From the NCBI GenBank assembly GCA_037974965.1, contig JBBPFI010000003.1:1736001-1800000 (forward strand): 64,000 bases of DNA, given 5' to 3'. Below are positions 1 to 12,800 of this stretch, piece after piece; position 1 is the first letter of the stretch; each line of letters begins with the position of its first letter. A program made the position numbers and the translations under genes. Origin of the DNA: Dacryopinax spathularia (lineage: Eukaryota > Basidiomycota > Dacrymycetes > Dacrymycetales > Dacrymycetaceae). A model generated the notes under the pieces. That model did no database searches. It was not told the origin of the DNA and saw nothing but the letters and a program-made list of their open reading frames with translations.

Positions 1-3000
1 AATTCCTCCTCGTCCATGCCATCTTTGCTAGTATATGGGTCCGTTCATTGGGCCGTCAAGATTTGGCTACGCTCGTCGAGATCCTATTGGAACGCAACGA
101 AGAGTCCCTGCTCCGTCTGCTCCGCCAAACTTCTCCAGCCCGCCATGCGTACGTCGCGCATCCCTTTTTGGCATGGTTGCTGATATCTCCGTGTAGAGAG
201 TTGTTCATGAGATTCAGCCTTGCTGGTCTATTGGCTTTGTACGGCGTAGATAGGGAGAAGATAGTCAACAGTGGTCTGATCCGTAGTGAAGAGCATGATG
301 CGCTCACATCTCGGTGAGTGCGATTCAATTCAAAGAGTGAACCACTTGCTGAGCATACCGTAGTCGGCGAATAGGCGGTAGGCTATTCGGAGCCACCGAG
401 CGTATGCCTGTGTCGGAAACGTTTGTCGCTATGTTGCTTCGCTTATCGCGAAGTGGAACGGAAGCTACCATGTCATACGCCATGAACTTCCTTGCCCTAC
501 TCCTGGCGGATGCTACCCTCGTTTCTGACGGAGACCTGGACTTATTTATTGTTGCGAATAATGAGCCGATATGCAGAATGTAAGTATCGATCGCGATCCA
601 CGACCGTCGGTTTTGACATCCTGTTGACATTCTGAAGGGTCTGGCACTCCTACGCATGGTCTTCTTCACAACTCGCCGATCTACGTATCAAATGCCTGCT
701 AAAGGCGCTCTCTGTGCAGGGCGCTTTCTTCGCATCCCTCCTGGATGAAGCGTTCGATCCAAACCAGCCGTGGAATAGTCGGTCAGCAGAATGGTCCTGG
801 CCACAGGATCTCTCTAACTGTGTCTCAGGCTTGACAGTGTTGGAATACTGTTTTCCCTCATTCTGGAGCTGAATAACCGCGACCCGGAGCTACTCACTTC
901 AATGCATCGTCATCATCTATCTAAGCTATACAGTCGATTTTTCGAGCTGGTTTGGGCAGACGAGCAGGTAGATCTCCAGAAATTTTGCCTCTACATGAAT
1001 ACTGAGATGCCATGCTTTAGGAGCTCGTACGGTCGGCAGTGGAGACGATGTCTGAGACGTTGCTCCCCTCTCATCGGTACTTCATCCAGAGCTGTTGGGA
1101 TAGTCACTTCGAAAGCAGTCCACCGGAGGATAAAGCACATTTTGCCAGGTTCCTCCTACGCCTGCACCCTTACTTTCCAACTTGGTCTCGTTCGTCTATT
1201 TGGCCCGGGCCCATCGTGCACCGCTGATTGTTTTCCAAAGTGATTTCGATACGTACTATCGCTGACATGCTTGGCAATGATCGCACGATGTATGAAGATC
1301 CCACCAGCATCTACGACAACATTATCGACTCCCCGGATTTGTCTGGCGACGAGTTGGACCTAAACCTGCAGGCAATGCTGGTATCGTTGACGTTGTCGTT
1401 TGTGGCGCATGGCATCGCTATCGAACCAGTCGACATGCTAAAGATGAAAGTATTTCTTGCTCGAGTAATAGGCTTCGAACGATCCTTCTTGCGTATTGCA
1501 GCTGATGGCACGTGCCATGTCGTTTTTGGGGAGCTGTCTATGCCGGATCCGGCCGAGCGTGGGCTTTTCTGCCTTAATGCGGTCAAGCGGGTTCTCGACT
1601 CACCGGCCAAGGCGAACATCTCCCCTTCCATGCTGGCGATTATCGTCACACCCGACACCGCGGCTCCCTGTCTCATCGGCACATTACTGGTGGACCTCAT
1701 CTTCGCAACTTTTCGCGAGACCGCGGAGCTTTCCTCGCTACCACATCTCGTCTTAAGATGTTGGCTTGAGAGCTTGATTATCCTCATTCTCAAGGTAAGG
1801 GCTCAAATCATGTGCCGATGAACCTCTGACAACAACTGTCCTGTAGCACGACATGCGATCTGCTGTGCTTAAGCACCTGGATGCGGACCTGCGCTCCACA
1901 GTTCTCCGAACCACCGAGATATTCTTGATGGATACTCCTTACGATAACCGGCAGCTGGCCCTGACTGTGAACCGATGCTATCTGAAGAAGTTCTCTTCGG
2001 ACAAGGCATTCGCTAGTGTCTTACCGTGAAGGAGTCTTCATGCTGTGCTTGAATGTGTGGCTGATCAATGTCTACATAGGCGCCAGATTAACGCAACGGC
2101 CGATCTCCTCGCGGCACTCAACTTCAACCCTGAAGATATTCTTGTCGCGCAAGGCAAGGCGTTGCTGGCCGCAACGATCTCGAGGTCAGTGATTCATAAG
2201 TGCATGCTTGGTGCATGTCGTGACCAAACCCAGATTTCCGAAACGCGGGCTATTTGTTTTACTCATGAAGAACGGGAGTATTTCTGATAACGTTCTCAAG
2301 GCGTTATCAGCTACTCTCAAGGATTGCAACGCGGATGGGCTAGATGGCTTCCAGTTGGCACTGAGAGACATAATCACCACCGCATTCCAGGACCGGACGC
2401 ACTCAGAGCTCAATTGGATCATCACTAACCTTCCGCGATTCATGGAGGCTGTGTGCATCGATCGTTTGCCGATTCATCTTCTCACCGGTGAGCACAGAAC
2501 CCGGGTTTGCCTTGATTGGTTGCTTATTTCTCTGCGCAGATTTCGGCTTCTTCGTGGCGAACCTTGCAAAGCAAACGTCTGAATGGCCTTCGGAAGATTT
2601 CAATGGCGACGCGGTAGTTTCCGTCGTGTGTACCGTGTCCGAGCGAGATCCCGCTAGCAGTCGCGTAAGTTCCTCAGAGAGGTTCACATTCCTGTGCCTC
2701 ATTTTCTTCTGTAGGAGCTGCTGGTGCAAACCGAGATCTATATTCGCACCGTTCTACTCCGATTTGATGTGAGAACATCTACTCTCCGCCGTCTGCTCGA
2801 AACAGCAAAGACGGTGGTTTCGCAATCTCAGAAGACTTCGCCGGCGGCCAACGAGCCCTTCCTGGCCATCGCCATCATTGAATGTTTGAGAGATGCCATG
2901 ATGGTCAAGCCTAGGCCAACGTTATTCACGGTGCATTCGATGCTGGAGGTGGGATACATCTTTTTGGTTCTCGCATCGTTACTTTCTAACCTCCTACGCA

Positions 3001-4085
3001 GATCGCTTGGGACCTATCAGTACAAGGCCCCACCTTACACTTCTCAGTACCTGACCGGTTGGCCGCTGATTGCCTGACTTACCTTCAATCATTCCACACT
3101 ACCGGCGCTACTAGTATCCAGGGCAATCTAGCCGTCCTGTCTTCGGAACTCGCCTTCACGACCTGCATCGAAGCATCGAAGATCTTTCTTCTGGGACTAC
3201 CGAGCCAGCGGGAGGCCTTACGTGCAGCTTTCGGTACTGGAGCAGGACAAGTATCTCGGACGGCTTCCATTCTGAATGTCGCTGACCGAATCATTCTTAG
3301 GCTATGGCAAGTCGAGCCGGTCAGGTGCTACGCGTATGGGCATTCCTAGCACTCGCAGCACTCTCCGTGCAAAAGGAGCCATCGAACCTGGGACAACAGA
3401 CCAACGCGAGCCTGGGACAGCATCTGGCCGACTATCAGTTCACATTTGCGACTCTGATGAGGGTGCTCCTCGAAAACATCAGGGAAGAGACGAACAACTC
3501 AACGGACCTGTCTTATGGGCACGCATCTCTGCTCCTTTGGTTGCTGTTGGCTCAATCGACAGATCCGCGCGGTGTGCAAGAATCGGGTTTGTGGCATGGT
3601 ATTTGGCCATCGCTCGAGCAGCTCATCATCAAGAGTCACGGTTTGGAAGGTGGAGGACTGATGGTACGTGGTTCCTTTCAGGCAAAGATTGACGTCCCCT
3701 GACGTCGACTGCAGGCTGCCGCTCAACAGCTATCTGACATATTCGTCGATGTTGTCATGTTCCTGCTGCGTTCAAACTCGGCAATCCCAGTGAAGTATGC
3801 GGCTACGTTCTCGGGGCTGTTGTCTGCGATGAAGGAAGTGAACACCAGAGCACAATCCAAAGTTCGCCGTCCATTATCCGGGTGACCGCTCATCACTGAC
3901 CGCTCTCTTAGATTGCAAAATGCTTACAAGCACTCAATCAACCACCCATCCGAGCTACTCGAGAGGAGCTGCTATTCGAGGCTCAAACAGCACTTCTTGC
4001 TAACGAAAAGCTCACGAGCGCACTCATGTCCGAATACACCAGAAACACAATTCCCCGGCATCCAAGAGGTGGTAGAACCACCTAA
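1..4085 (+). CDS. Large multi-exon protein of unknown function (3' part only)
   Basis: The reading frame is already open at base 1 (frame FLLVHAIFASIWVRSLGRQ), so the gene starts before the window. Many exons of 100-550 bp can be joined across short introns. Examples are an exon end at 313 with resumption at 364 (RLFGATERMPVSETF), a large exon around 1260-1793, and a last exon from about 3912 ending in TAA at 4083-4085 with the tail MSEYTRNTIPRHPRGGRTT. The protein is leucine-rich with amphipathic helices throughout, as in HEAT or armadillo-like scaffolds. There are no transmembrane runs, no zinc ligands and no catalytic motif that I recognise. I do not recognise the family. The continuous frame across more than ten introns makes it a real gene rather than chance. 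Exact exon borders between 1,800 and 3,700 are uncertain. Confidence 0.65.
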
Positions 4086-4165
4086 TCTCATACCTCATCT
4101 CATCTACATCCTCATTCAATGTATCTCCCCATCAATGTACACTATGCATGTTACCATAAATATAC

Positions 4166-4175
4166 ATCACGTGAT
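4166..4175. promoter_or_regulatory. Palindromic E-box (CACGTG core)
   Basis: ATCACGTGAT is a perfect 10-bp palindrome 67 bp upstream of the first in-frame ATG of the Nudix gene. TCACGTGA is the classic site for fungal bHLH factors of the Cbf1/USF type. It lies in the 156-bp gap after the upstream gene, so it probably serves the Nudix gene. No binding is shown. Confidence 0.35.
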
Positions 4176-4241
4176 TGATGACGTCCAAGACAGCGCTCAT
4201 TGTCCAAGAAGGGGACCCTACCCGCAAGCAGTCGTCCGCCT

Positions 4242-5147
4242 ATGCCTCACCCAGTCTCCCTAGCACATCGAGCGACCTCCCGTCTACTTTCTCCCGCCCG
4301 CATCCTTTCCCACCGCCGCACGTTCAGAACGACCGCAATGGCCCAAGAGCCCAAGATCCTCTCCACCGAGCCTCTCAACACCTCCGACTCCAAGTGGGTC
4401 GGCCTCAAGCGTATCCACTGGCAGGACCAGGAAGGCAAGACTCGCACCTGGGAAGCGGCAGAGCGGAAGACGAGGGGCAGCGGGGGAATAGACGCGGTTG
4501 CCATGCTCACTCTGCTGCAGCAGAACGACGGGACGACACATACGATTATTGTGGAGCAGTATAGGCCACCGTTAGCTTCGGTTTGTGTTGGTGCGTCTTC
4601 TGCCTGCCTTCTACGCTTAGCGTCTTCCTGTGGATGTGAATCAGGGTTCTGATGGAGGGTGTAGAGTTCCCGGCGGGTCTCATTGATGGTGATGAGACTG
4701 CGGAGGAGGCGGCCATTCGCGAGCTGAGGGAGGAGACGGGGTACGAGGCGAAGGAAGTGGTGGACTCGAGCCCGCTGATGTGGTGCGATCCCGGTGCGTC
4801 CGCCTGATACTACCTACATGCTGCTCTATCCGCGCAGCTTCAGCTAGCGTAATATGCTGACCCTCTGTCGCAGGCATGACAACCGCCAACATGAAGTTTG
4901 TCGCCCTCCGCGTACCTGTTGGTGACAAGATGCCGGAACAGCATCTTGATCCAGGCGAGCATCTCAACCGGCGCATCGTACCCATAGAAGGACTTTACGA
5001 TGAGCTGAAGGGTGCGTATGCATGTTTCGTTGTTGAACTGCTCGGACTAACAGAGAGACAGCATATGAGGCCAAAGGCTTCGCGGTCGATGCGAGGTTGG
5101 CCCATTTCGCAATGGGGTTGAGCATCGTTAAGAGGCTCGGGCTGTGA
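4242..5147 (+). CDS. ADP-ribose pyrophosphatase (Nudix hydrolase, NUDT5/YSA1 type)
   Basis: Probably hydrolyses ADP-ribose to AMP and ribose 5-phosphate. Exons by splice signals and frame: 4242-4590, 4665-4793, 4874-5011, 5062-5147, giving 233 residues. The Nudix box is complete (GLIDGDETAEEAAI followed by RELREETGY), matching G-x5-E-x7-REUxEExGU. It is preceded by YRPPLASVCVEFPAG, the segment typical of NUDT5-like ADP-ribose pyrophosphatases. The first intron falls inside this segment, and only the acceptor at 4664 restores EFPAG. There are two in-frame ATGs. From 4242 the protein starts with an Arg/Ser-rich, acid-free leader resembling a mitochondrial presequence. From 4338 (MAQEPKILS) it is a 201-residue cytosolic form. 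The C-terminus HFAMGLSIVKRLGL is intact. Confidence 0.92.
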
Positions 5148-5761
5148 CGTGCCACGCATATATGACGCGGTCGACCTCGGACAGTCTCGAGGCGCTTCCT
5201 CGTGCTACGTGGGGATCGTCGGTATAAGCTCAGGACATTGTAGCGCTAACCAGCTGTAAAGTATCCAATAAGGAAATTCTCGCTGACAAAGCACACTTCC
5301 CCGCCGTACGTCAACAACCACCAAACCCCGCGGACGGCATTCCCGGCCATGGTACCGCATTGCGCCATTACCCATTCCCACATCTCTCGGCTTTGCAACT
5401 GCAGCTTCGTGACTCATCCCGATGGTAGCAAGAGATGTGGTCTAGTAACCAGAAAAGTGAGGTAGAGGTTGAGCTTCTGGCCGTTAGACGCGGCGTTGAG
5501 GTCTATAATGAGGCATTCTTCCCGCGGAAGCCGAGGAATGAATGAGATGTTTCCTGGTCGCTGGCAGGTGTTGTCACCGAGGGTCCCTGACTGGCTGGAA
5601 CTGAGCAGCATGACTACTACTACGGCATGCGGGGTACGGACCGGCGGTCTGGTTGGCTATAAAGAGCAGCGCAAGCGATGCGCCCTCCTGACGTGCCAGC
5701 ACCCGCACATCTAGCACCAACTCCCTAGCCCAAACCCCAATAACCAGCTCTGATCAGCATC
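5148..5761. other. Intergenic spacer
   Basis: About 600 bp between two genes on the + strand. Short open frames exist on both strands but have no plausible splice partners or family features. Apart from the TATA-like box near the right end I see no structured element. Confidence 0.5.
5658..5664 (+). promoter_or_regulatory. TATA-like box
   Basis: TATAAAG lies 98 bp upstream of the ATG of the HD-domain gene, at a usual distance for a fungal TATA element with a short leader. It is the only strong TATA match in this spacer. Confidence 0.4.
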
Positions 5762-6648
5762 ATGTCCAAGCTCACCGGCCCCGCTCGCGGCTTCGCCCCC
5801 GTTCCCTGCCCGGCTGACGAGCTGACCCTCAAGTACCCCTCCAACCCACCCGCGCTTGACTTCGAGAAAGATCTTCTTCCTCTCCTGCCGGACACTCCCC
5901 TGGTCAAGGAGGCGCAAGAGCATCTCAAGGCCGAGCTGCCCGACAACGTGTGGAACCACTCGCATAGGGCGTTCTTCCTCGGTTAGTGGGCTTGGCGGCT
6001 GTTGGGCTTTGGACTGGGGCTTACTGGGCGTAGCGGTCGCATTGGCGAAAACGCAGTTTCCGGACTGGGAGTTTGATGCGGAGAGCTATTATCTATCGTG
6101 CTTGTTCCACGACATTGGATGCACGCCCAAGAACCTGGAAGTGTGCGTCCGTCTTCGTTCCCGCTCTGATCGTGTCTGAGCTTATATACGCGCTTTGTTG
6201 TTCGTGTGTGCAGGACCAAGCTGTCTTTCGAATGGTGGGGCGGTATGTACGCCCACCGCTACCTCGCCGCCCGCTCGACGCAGGACATGGCCGACGTCGT
6301 AGCGGAGACGATCTTCCGGCACACCGACTTCGTCCGTGGCAAGATCCACCTGCACGGCCAGCTCATCCAGCTCGGTACGTTGCTGGATAACCATGGTGCG
6401 AGGAGCGAATGGATCGCGAGGGAGACGGTGGATGGGATTGTTAAGGCTTATCCGAGGTTGAAGTGGAATGATGGATTTGCGGACGCGATGGAGAAGGAGG
6501 TTGAGCTCAAGCCTTGGAGGTGCGATTTGTTCTTACAGCTGCTGCTCGGAATGACTACTGACGATATGGTAGCCACACGACGTGCTTCGAGGGTGCGATC
6601 TGGCGCAACAGCCGTGCCAACTCGTACATGAAGGTCTACGAGGACTAA
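5762..6648 (+). CDS. HD-domain protein, cyanamide hydratase-like (DDI2/DDI3 type)
   Basis: Exons 5762-5981, 6034-6142, 6214-6519 and 6573-6648 join without frame breaks to 236 residues, close to the usual length of fungal cyanamide hydratases. These Zn-dependent HD enzymes convert cyanamide to urea. The metal-binding pattern is visible: an early His in WNHSHRAFFL, the HD pair in SCLFHDIGCTPKN, and downstream His residues in MYAHRYLAARS, ETIFRHTDF and KIHLHGQLIQLG. The C-terminus SYMKVYED is typical of an intact end. No signal peptide or membrane segment is seen. The first intron acceptor at 6033 was chosen because it gives AVALAKTQFPDWEF in frame. HD hydrolases vary in substrate, so cyanamide itself is an inference from family resemblance. 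Confidence 0.85.
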
Positions 6649-7626
6649 ATCTCCTGCAGCGAGATACGCAACGGCATGCTGGGCATCGGGTTGACGAGGA
6701 ATGTTATGGACAACGATTGTGAATAAAGTAATGAGAAAACATGTTGTATCTGGTCAAAAATGGCTCCCTTGTGAATGAACTTCACTCGGGGATGACGTTG
6801 ACTTCAGAAGAAAGTGAGCGCCTCTTCAGCCAACGTCCGACATGGACATAGGAAGCGGTCTCCTCTCTGGCTCTTTGGCATGCGAAAGTACAACTAGAAT
6901 GCGGCTGGCGACCGTAGTACAAAGTCCAGCTGTGTACCTGACAGCATCAATCAAATCTCGCGCCGCTTCATTACAATGTCGCCACATGCCTTCTCGAACG
7001 CGTCGTTTTCTAGTCGTGATTTGCACAATGGCCTGCCCAGAATGACATGTAGTTAGTAATGGTACAAGCAGGCCCAACAATAAGATCGTGCGGTAACACA
7101 AACCCGTCCGTCGCATCATCCGCGGCGGGGGATCCCGATCCAGTCCGGGCAATCTCAAAGAAACACACTGCACGCGGGAATCTGGTAAGAATGACGTCAT
7201 CGGCCTCTGGACCGATACTAGTGGCAGTGCACTTAATGTCCCGTAAGTCCGGCGTGTGAGCTGACCAATTCACGGGCTGGACCCTTATCGGCCTTTAGGA
7301 CCTGTAGGCCGCGATCCGCGGTCGAAGGCGCTGTAGGAACGTTTGGTGGGGAAGGGCCCGGAGCGAGGTTCGGGCTTCGACTTTGACGATGAGCCTATCT
7401 AGATCTATGCTAGGGGAACGCCGGAGCTGGGCCCGGGTCATAGCGCTCGACGATGGATATGGTGCGCATTCAGTTGTTGAGATGCATAAAGATGCGGCCA
7501 TGATTGCGATGGAGGAGCAAAAGACGACAAAAAATCGTCTGTGCATCATCAACCGCGCTTGCTTGACTGCACTATCATCTGTTTGACACCTTCGGATCTC
7601 CGCCAATTAAAACCCACTCTTTCCTT
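6649..7626. other. Spacer with a possible small minus-strand gene
   Basis: Almost 1 kb without a recognised gene. On the minus strand, 7273-7010 reads as a fair open frame (DIKCTATSIGPEADDVIL, then RFPRAVCFFEIARTG). It meets a 33-bp intron-like segment with a GT donor, an ACTAAC branch site and an AG acceptor near 7063-7031. Another minus-strand frame at 7606-7295 has a hydrophobic stretch (FFVVFCSSIAIMAASLCI). I could not join them into one convincing protein and recognise neither. Confidence 0.3.
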
Positions 7627-9411
7627 ATGGACAGTGCGCAGACCAGCCTTCCCAACGTTCATGAAGCCAGCTCAAGCCGGAGCTCTGTGACGCTCGGCGC
7701 AGACCCGGCTCCCAAGGAGTTGCCCGCATCGCCGCCGCAGGCTGATGTGGAAAAGGGTATCCAACACGCCGTCCCTCATCCTGACCCGGAGGAAGAAGAT
7801 GTCCCACCGGTCCTGGAGGACCTTGTCTCCAAGGAGAAGGACAAGAACGGAATCGAAGTCACCCTGGAAGGGGATGAAGGTACGTCTCTTCCTTTCATCC
7901 TGCCATCCTGGCGCTGGGAAACATGCTGACAAGCATTCGCAGATCCATTAAACTGGAGCCTCTTCCGAAAATGGCTCGTCTTGTCCGTTATCTGCTGCGG
8001 TGCTGTCTGCGTCACGTGCGCGAGCTCGATGGGCAGCTCGACATACGGCGGGATTGAGAGCCAGTTTGGGATTAGCATGGAGGTTGCTATTCTTACTGTG
8101 TCGCTCTATATTGAGGGTCTGGGTGTTGGACCTCTCCTGCTCGGTCCATGTGAGTGCTTGTTGATTTTGATCTGAAGGCGTGAGATAACTGACCGTTTGC
8201 ATAGTGTCAGAGTTCTTTGGCCGCAACAACATCTACGTAATATCCTTCATCTGTTTCCTCCTCTTCAACCTCCCCGTAGCATTCGCCAACTCCGCACCCC
8301 TCCACCTCGTCTTCCGGTTCATAACCGGCTTCTCAGGCGCAGCATTCATGTCCGTCGCCGGCGGCACAGTGAGCGACCTGTTCCACGCCAGGGAAGTCGG
8401 GAACCCTATGGCGGTGTATACTGCTAGCCCGTTCGCGGGTCCTGTGCTGGGGCCGGTTGTGGCGGGGTTCATTAACCAGAACACGAGCTGGAGGTGGACG
8501 TATTATGTGATCTTGATTTGGGCGCTGGTGGAGATCGTTATGCTGGTTCTGGTAAGTTTTGTTCTCTGCCGCACGATATAGGAACCCCTTCCTAACTCGC
8601 ATACCAGCTCGTTCCCGAAACCTACCGTCCTATCTTGCTAAAGCGGAAAGCCCAAAAGCTCCGGAAGGAGACCGGCGACAACCGGTACTACGCCCCCATC
8701 GAGCGCACGAACAAGTCCATCCTCCGAAGCGTCGCTCTCTCGTGCTACACACCGTTCAAGATCCTCCTCCACGAGCCCATGGCCCTCCTCCTAAACATCT
8801 GGACCTCCCTCCTACTCGGCATCCTCTACCTCTTCTTCAACGCGTTTCCGATCGTCTTCCGTTCCGGGCACGGCTTCACCCTCCAAGAATCCGGCCTAAC
8901 CTTCCTCGGCCTTGGAGTGGGCATCCTGCTGGGTCCGATTTCTCAATTCCTCTTCTGGGGCCCGCTCGACCAGCGCCAATGGGCGAAATACGGCGGTCCT
9001 CCCCCGCCCGAAACACGCTTGTTCATCGGCATGGCCGGAGCAATCACCGTCCCGATCGGCCTGTTCTGGTTCGCGTTCACGACCTACCCCAGCGTGCACT
9101 GGATCGTCCCTATCTTGGGGTCAGTCCCGTTCGCATTGGGGATGACATGGGTCTTCACGAGCGTATTTACGTTCCTCGTCACTTCTTACCGTCCCGTAGC
9201 GGCGAGCGCGCTGGCGAGTAACAGTTTCTTGAGGAGCGCATTCGCGGCTGTCTTTCCGCTGTTCTCGACTTATATGTATGCGAGGTTGGGGACGGTGGGT
9301 GCGAGTGCGCTGTTGGCGGGGCTGACGGTTCTTATGGTGCCACTGCCGTTTATCTTCTATAAGATCGGCCCGAGGCTGAGGGAAAGGAGCAGGTTCTCGC
9401 AGTCAGGTTAG
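7627..9411 (+). CDS. MFS transporter, DHA1-like drug/polyamine:H+ antiporter
   Basis: Exons 7627-7879, 7943-8149, 8205-8551 and 8608-9411 give 536 residues, the normal size for a 12-helix major facilitator of the DHA1 group. After an acidic, Ser/Pro-rich cytoplasmic tail of about 85 residues comes DPLNWSLFRKW, the entry motif of fungal DHA1 transporters. Then follow SSTYGGIESQFGIS, PLLLGPLSEFFGRNNIY (motif A region), RFITGFSGAAFMSVAGG (motif B region) and ASPFAGPVLGPVVAGFI (motif C). A central hydrophilic loop (PETYRPILLKRKAQKLRKE) is also standard. Likely at the plasma membrane, exporting small organic compounds or polyamines. The substrate cannot be told from sequence. No sign of damage. 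Confidence 0.93.
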
Positions 9412-9854
9412 ACTTTCCCATGACATTTCTCTCTAGACACATCTCAGACGAGTCTGTATTTTAGTCACCATTGCTACTGTAGTCGATAACAATAATCGCA
9501 CATTCATCCCACAGCTGAAAATGCTCGTTGAACTTGCAGGGAGAAAGCGAGAAGAACGCAACAATTGTGTCGGCGATAAGGAATTATGACGTGTTCCGCG
9601 GAGTTCTAGTCAGGGTCGTACGCGTCGCCAGCCGCGTTCCTCATCAGCGCAAGTTAGGAGGACGGCAAAGGTGCTGTGCACTAGTCACAAACCCGCTTAG
9701 ACGCTTTAACTACTTTTATCTCCTTCCTTCTCTGCCCTATTGTCCCTCTCTGAAGCCTTCTCGTGACTGCTTCGAGACCGAAACTTAAGCAAGACGTTAG
9801 CTGAGGAAGCTCCCTGCACCACTGTCTGCCGGATACATTGGATACAAGACGAGG
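9412..9854. other. Intergenic spacer
   Basis: About 440 bp between the transporter stop and the start of the sacsin-like gene. It holds the presumed promoter and 5' leader of the latter, with a pyrimidine-rich stretch near 9719-9765. No gene or repeat recognised. Confidence 0.45.
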
Positions 9855-12800
9855 ATGGCAGGAAGGGAGTCATTGGTCAGTCCACATCTAGTGTCTGTAC
9901 GTTGCAAGCTGAGTCGCAAGAGTAGTGGGAGAGCGGGCGAGATGAGCAAGTCGAGGTCAATCAGCGGGCTCTGATCGACAAGGTCCTGGCGCGCTACTCT
10001 GGAGAGTTTACTGGTGAGCTGTCCACAACTACCTGAATACCCATCTGCGTGCGAACTCACGAGTCGGGCAGTCTTCCGAGAGCTCCTCCAGAACGCCGAT
10101 GATGCCCAGGCGACTCGAGCCGAGATCCGCTTCGAGACCAAAGCATACATGGACGACCACACCCAGGAGGTCTCAGCCGACCGGTTGCCGAACCTCAAGA
10201 AAGACCTGCTGCACCAGTGGACGTTCAAGAATGACGGGATGGTCTTCCGGGAAGAGGACTGGAACCGGCTGAAGAAGATCGCAGAAGGAAACCCGGACGA
10301 GGAGAAGATTGGCGCTTTCGGCGTTGGGGTGCGTCTGCTTACATATGCACTAAAGCGTGCGGAGATAGACGGCTGATCCTGCTTCAGTTTTATTCGCTCT
10401 TCTCCGTCACTGACCAGCCTTTTGTCAAGTCTGGTGACGCGTGGATGGGCTTCTACTGGCGAGACGGCGGCGACCAGCTATTCGTCCGCCGTGGTCAGCT
10501 GCCGAAGCCCGAAGAGCCAGCAACGCCCGGCGGCAACCCATGGACATCATTCGAGATGACACCGCGGGAGCCCGGTCCACTCCCAGCGCCGCCGATCGAG
10601 ATCGCTAGGTTCTTGGCGACGAGCTTGACGTTCATGAACCGACTGAGGGACGTGAGCGTGTATTGGAACGAGAAGAGGCTTATTAGGATCGTGAAGGAGC
10701 TGGATGTGCCGAGATCGTTAGGGTTGCCAAGGGAGCTGACCGGCGTTAGTCCAGGGAAGATCATGACTGTACGGGGGATCGACCAAACGGGTGCGTTAGT
10801 TACGTTGCGCGTTACCGGTCTAGCCGCTAACACCACAAGCAGCCTTCCGCATGAAAGCCTCCATCTTGCGATGGGTATATACGACCGGCATCACCAAACC
10901 TTTAATATCGATTCCAACACCAGCAGCATCAAGCGAGCGAGGCTTCTTCTCCGCCTTCTTCTCACGGAAGCAGGCCGCACCGACCCCTCCCCCAGCACCT
11001 ACTCCACCAATCCAGAGCGAACCAGATCCATTCACCGAGATTGAGAGTAATGTTGCGCTCAATGTATATTCTGCGCATGTGCACGTGAAGATGGACCGGA
11101 AGCTGCTTCAAGAGCTGGAGCGGGCGACGAAGAAGAGACCACCGAGCAAGACTGTATACCACCTCATTTATGTGAGTTCACTTATGTCCGAACCGTTTAC
11201 CCTTCTAACGGCGCTTTGCAGACCAGCAAGGAAGACTATGACGCCAGCGCCAAAGAGGACGAGCGAGAATTCCAAGCCACGGGAAGCGTGTTCAGGGGGT
11301 TGAGGGCAGACATGGAACGAACTGGCCTAGCGAAAGTGTTCATTGTACGTCACTTGCAGTGATCAGCTGCATACATGCGTGCTAAATCGTAGCAGGGGCA
11401 AGCCACCGCTCAGACAACGGGTGTTGCTGGCCATATGGCTGCCCGATTCATCCCTACGGTTGAGCGAGAGTCGATCGACCTTGTGTGCGTTATACCCTTT
11501 CTGGGACCCTTCAGATACTTACCACATATCCAGGGATCGTCATGTTTCGCAGTGGAACAAAGAACTGCTCTTCGTCGGTGGTTACCTCTGTCGAGCCGTC
11601 TGGGAGTTCAAAATGTCGGACATCAGCCGGCTCTGGGACGCGAACAGTGACGAAGCATATCGAGCCGACCTCGTACAGAAGTGCTTGCACGTCATGAAGT
11701 TCTTCAGTGTCTATCGGGCAGCACCATCGGCCGTCTTCTCCGACTACATTGAGGCTTCATTTTTTGCCTGTTCGAGGAATCGGACAATCTCGCTCCTCTC
11801 GACAGCAGGCGTGAAGACGGCGGACAAGATCAGGATCCCGAGGCATGAGTTTTCTGGCTTCCTCAAGCAGCTACCCGTCATTCCGCAAGAGATTATGGAA
11901 GGCGCACCAAAGCTCATCGATGCCCTTACGCAGCGGAACTTCATCCGAGATATCGACTTTAACGACGTCTTAACCGAGCTCCGAGCACGACCGCTGTCGG
12001 AGAAGGAGATGATTGAATGCTTAAAATGGAGGATCAGCCTGAATACGGACGGCGTTGGGTCACATTCTGCTGACTTGAAACGGCAATTCCTCTCCGCTGC
12101 TGTCGTCACCCTCCCGGAGAAGAAAGATGGACCGGGAACAGTCATCGCTCTTTCGGAGATCAAGACCTACCTAAATCCGCGAGGGCAAGCAGGAATACCT
12201 ACTGACGTCCCGTTGCCGAGAGACACCCTACCATATTCTATCTCAAAGTTCCTGGCAATCGACAGGCTGACAGCGCTTTTTGGATGGACAGAGCTGAAGC
12301 TGGTCGACTGGCTGAGGTTCATTGCTTCGCCCGATAGAGACGTGGATACAAACATCTCGCTCTCTCCGGTGTTTGCGGAGAGGGTTCTCACGCTTACCGC
12401 AAGAGCATGGCAGACGATGCCTGATTCGGTGAAGGCCTCTGTTGTGGAAATCCTGCAGCCAACCACTTGCATCCCGACCACAAAGGGCATGCAGAAGCCG
12501 ACTGAAGGTGAGCTCCATTTTCGGTCGTTAGTGCTCGGTAGCTGACGACCGCCTCAGCGTACTTCCCAACGGCCCATATCTTTGAGGATCTGCCAGTCAT
12601 CCAGTTCTCGAAGAGTGCGCCACCGACGAGCCGGAGCAACTTCGAGAAGCTTTTGCTTGCTTTGGGCGTTCGGAAACATGTGGATCTGCAACTCGTATTC
12701 TCGAAGTATGTACCTTTTTGTGCTCCAGCGGATGTTTGCTAACATATCGCTAGAATGGTCACTACTGGTGATTGGGACATTTCAAGGCTGGTCGAGTACC

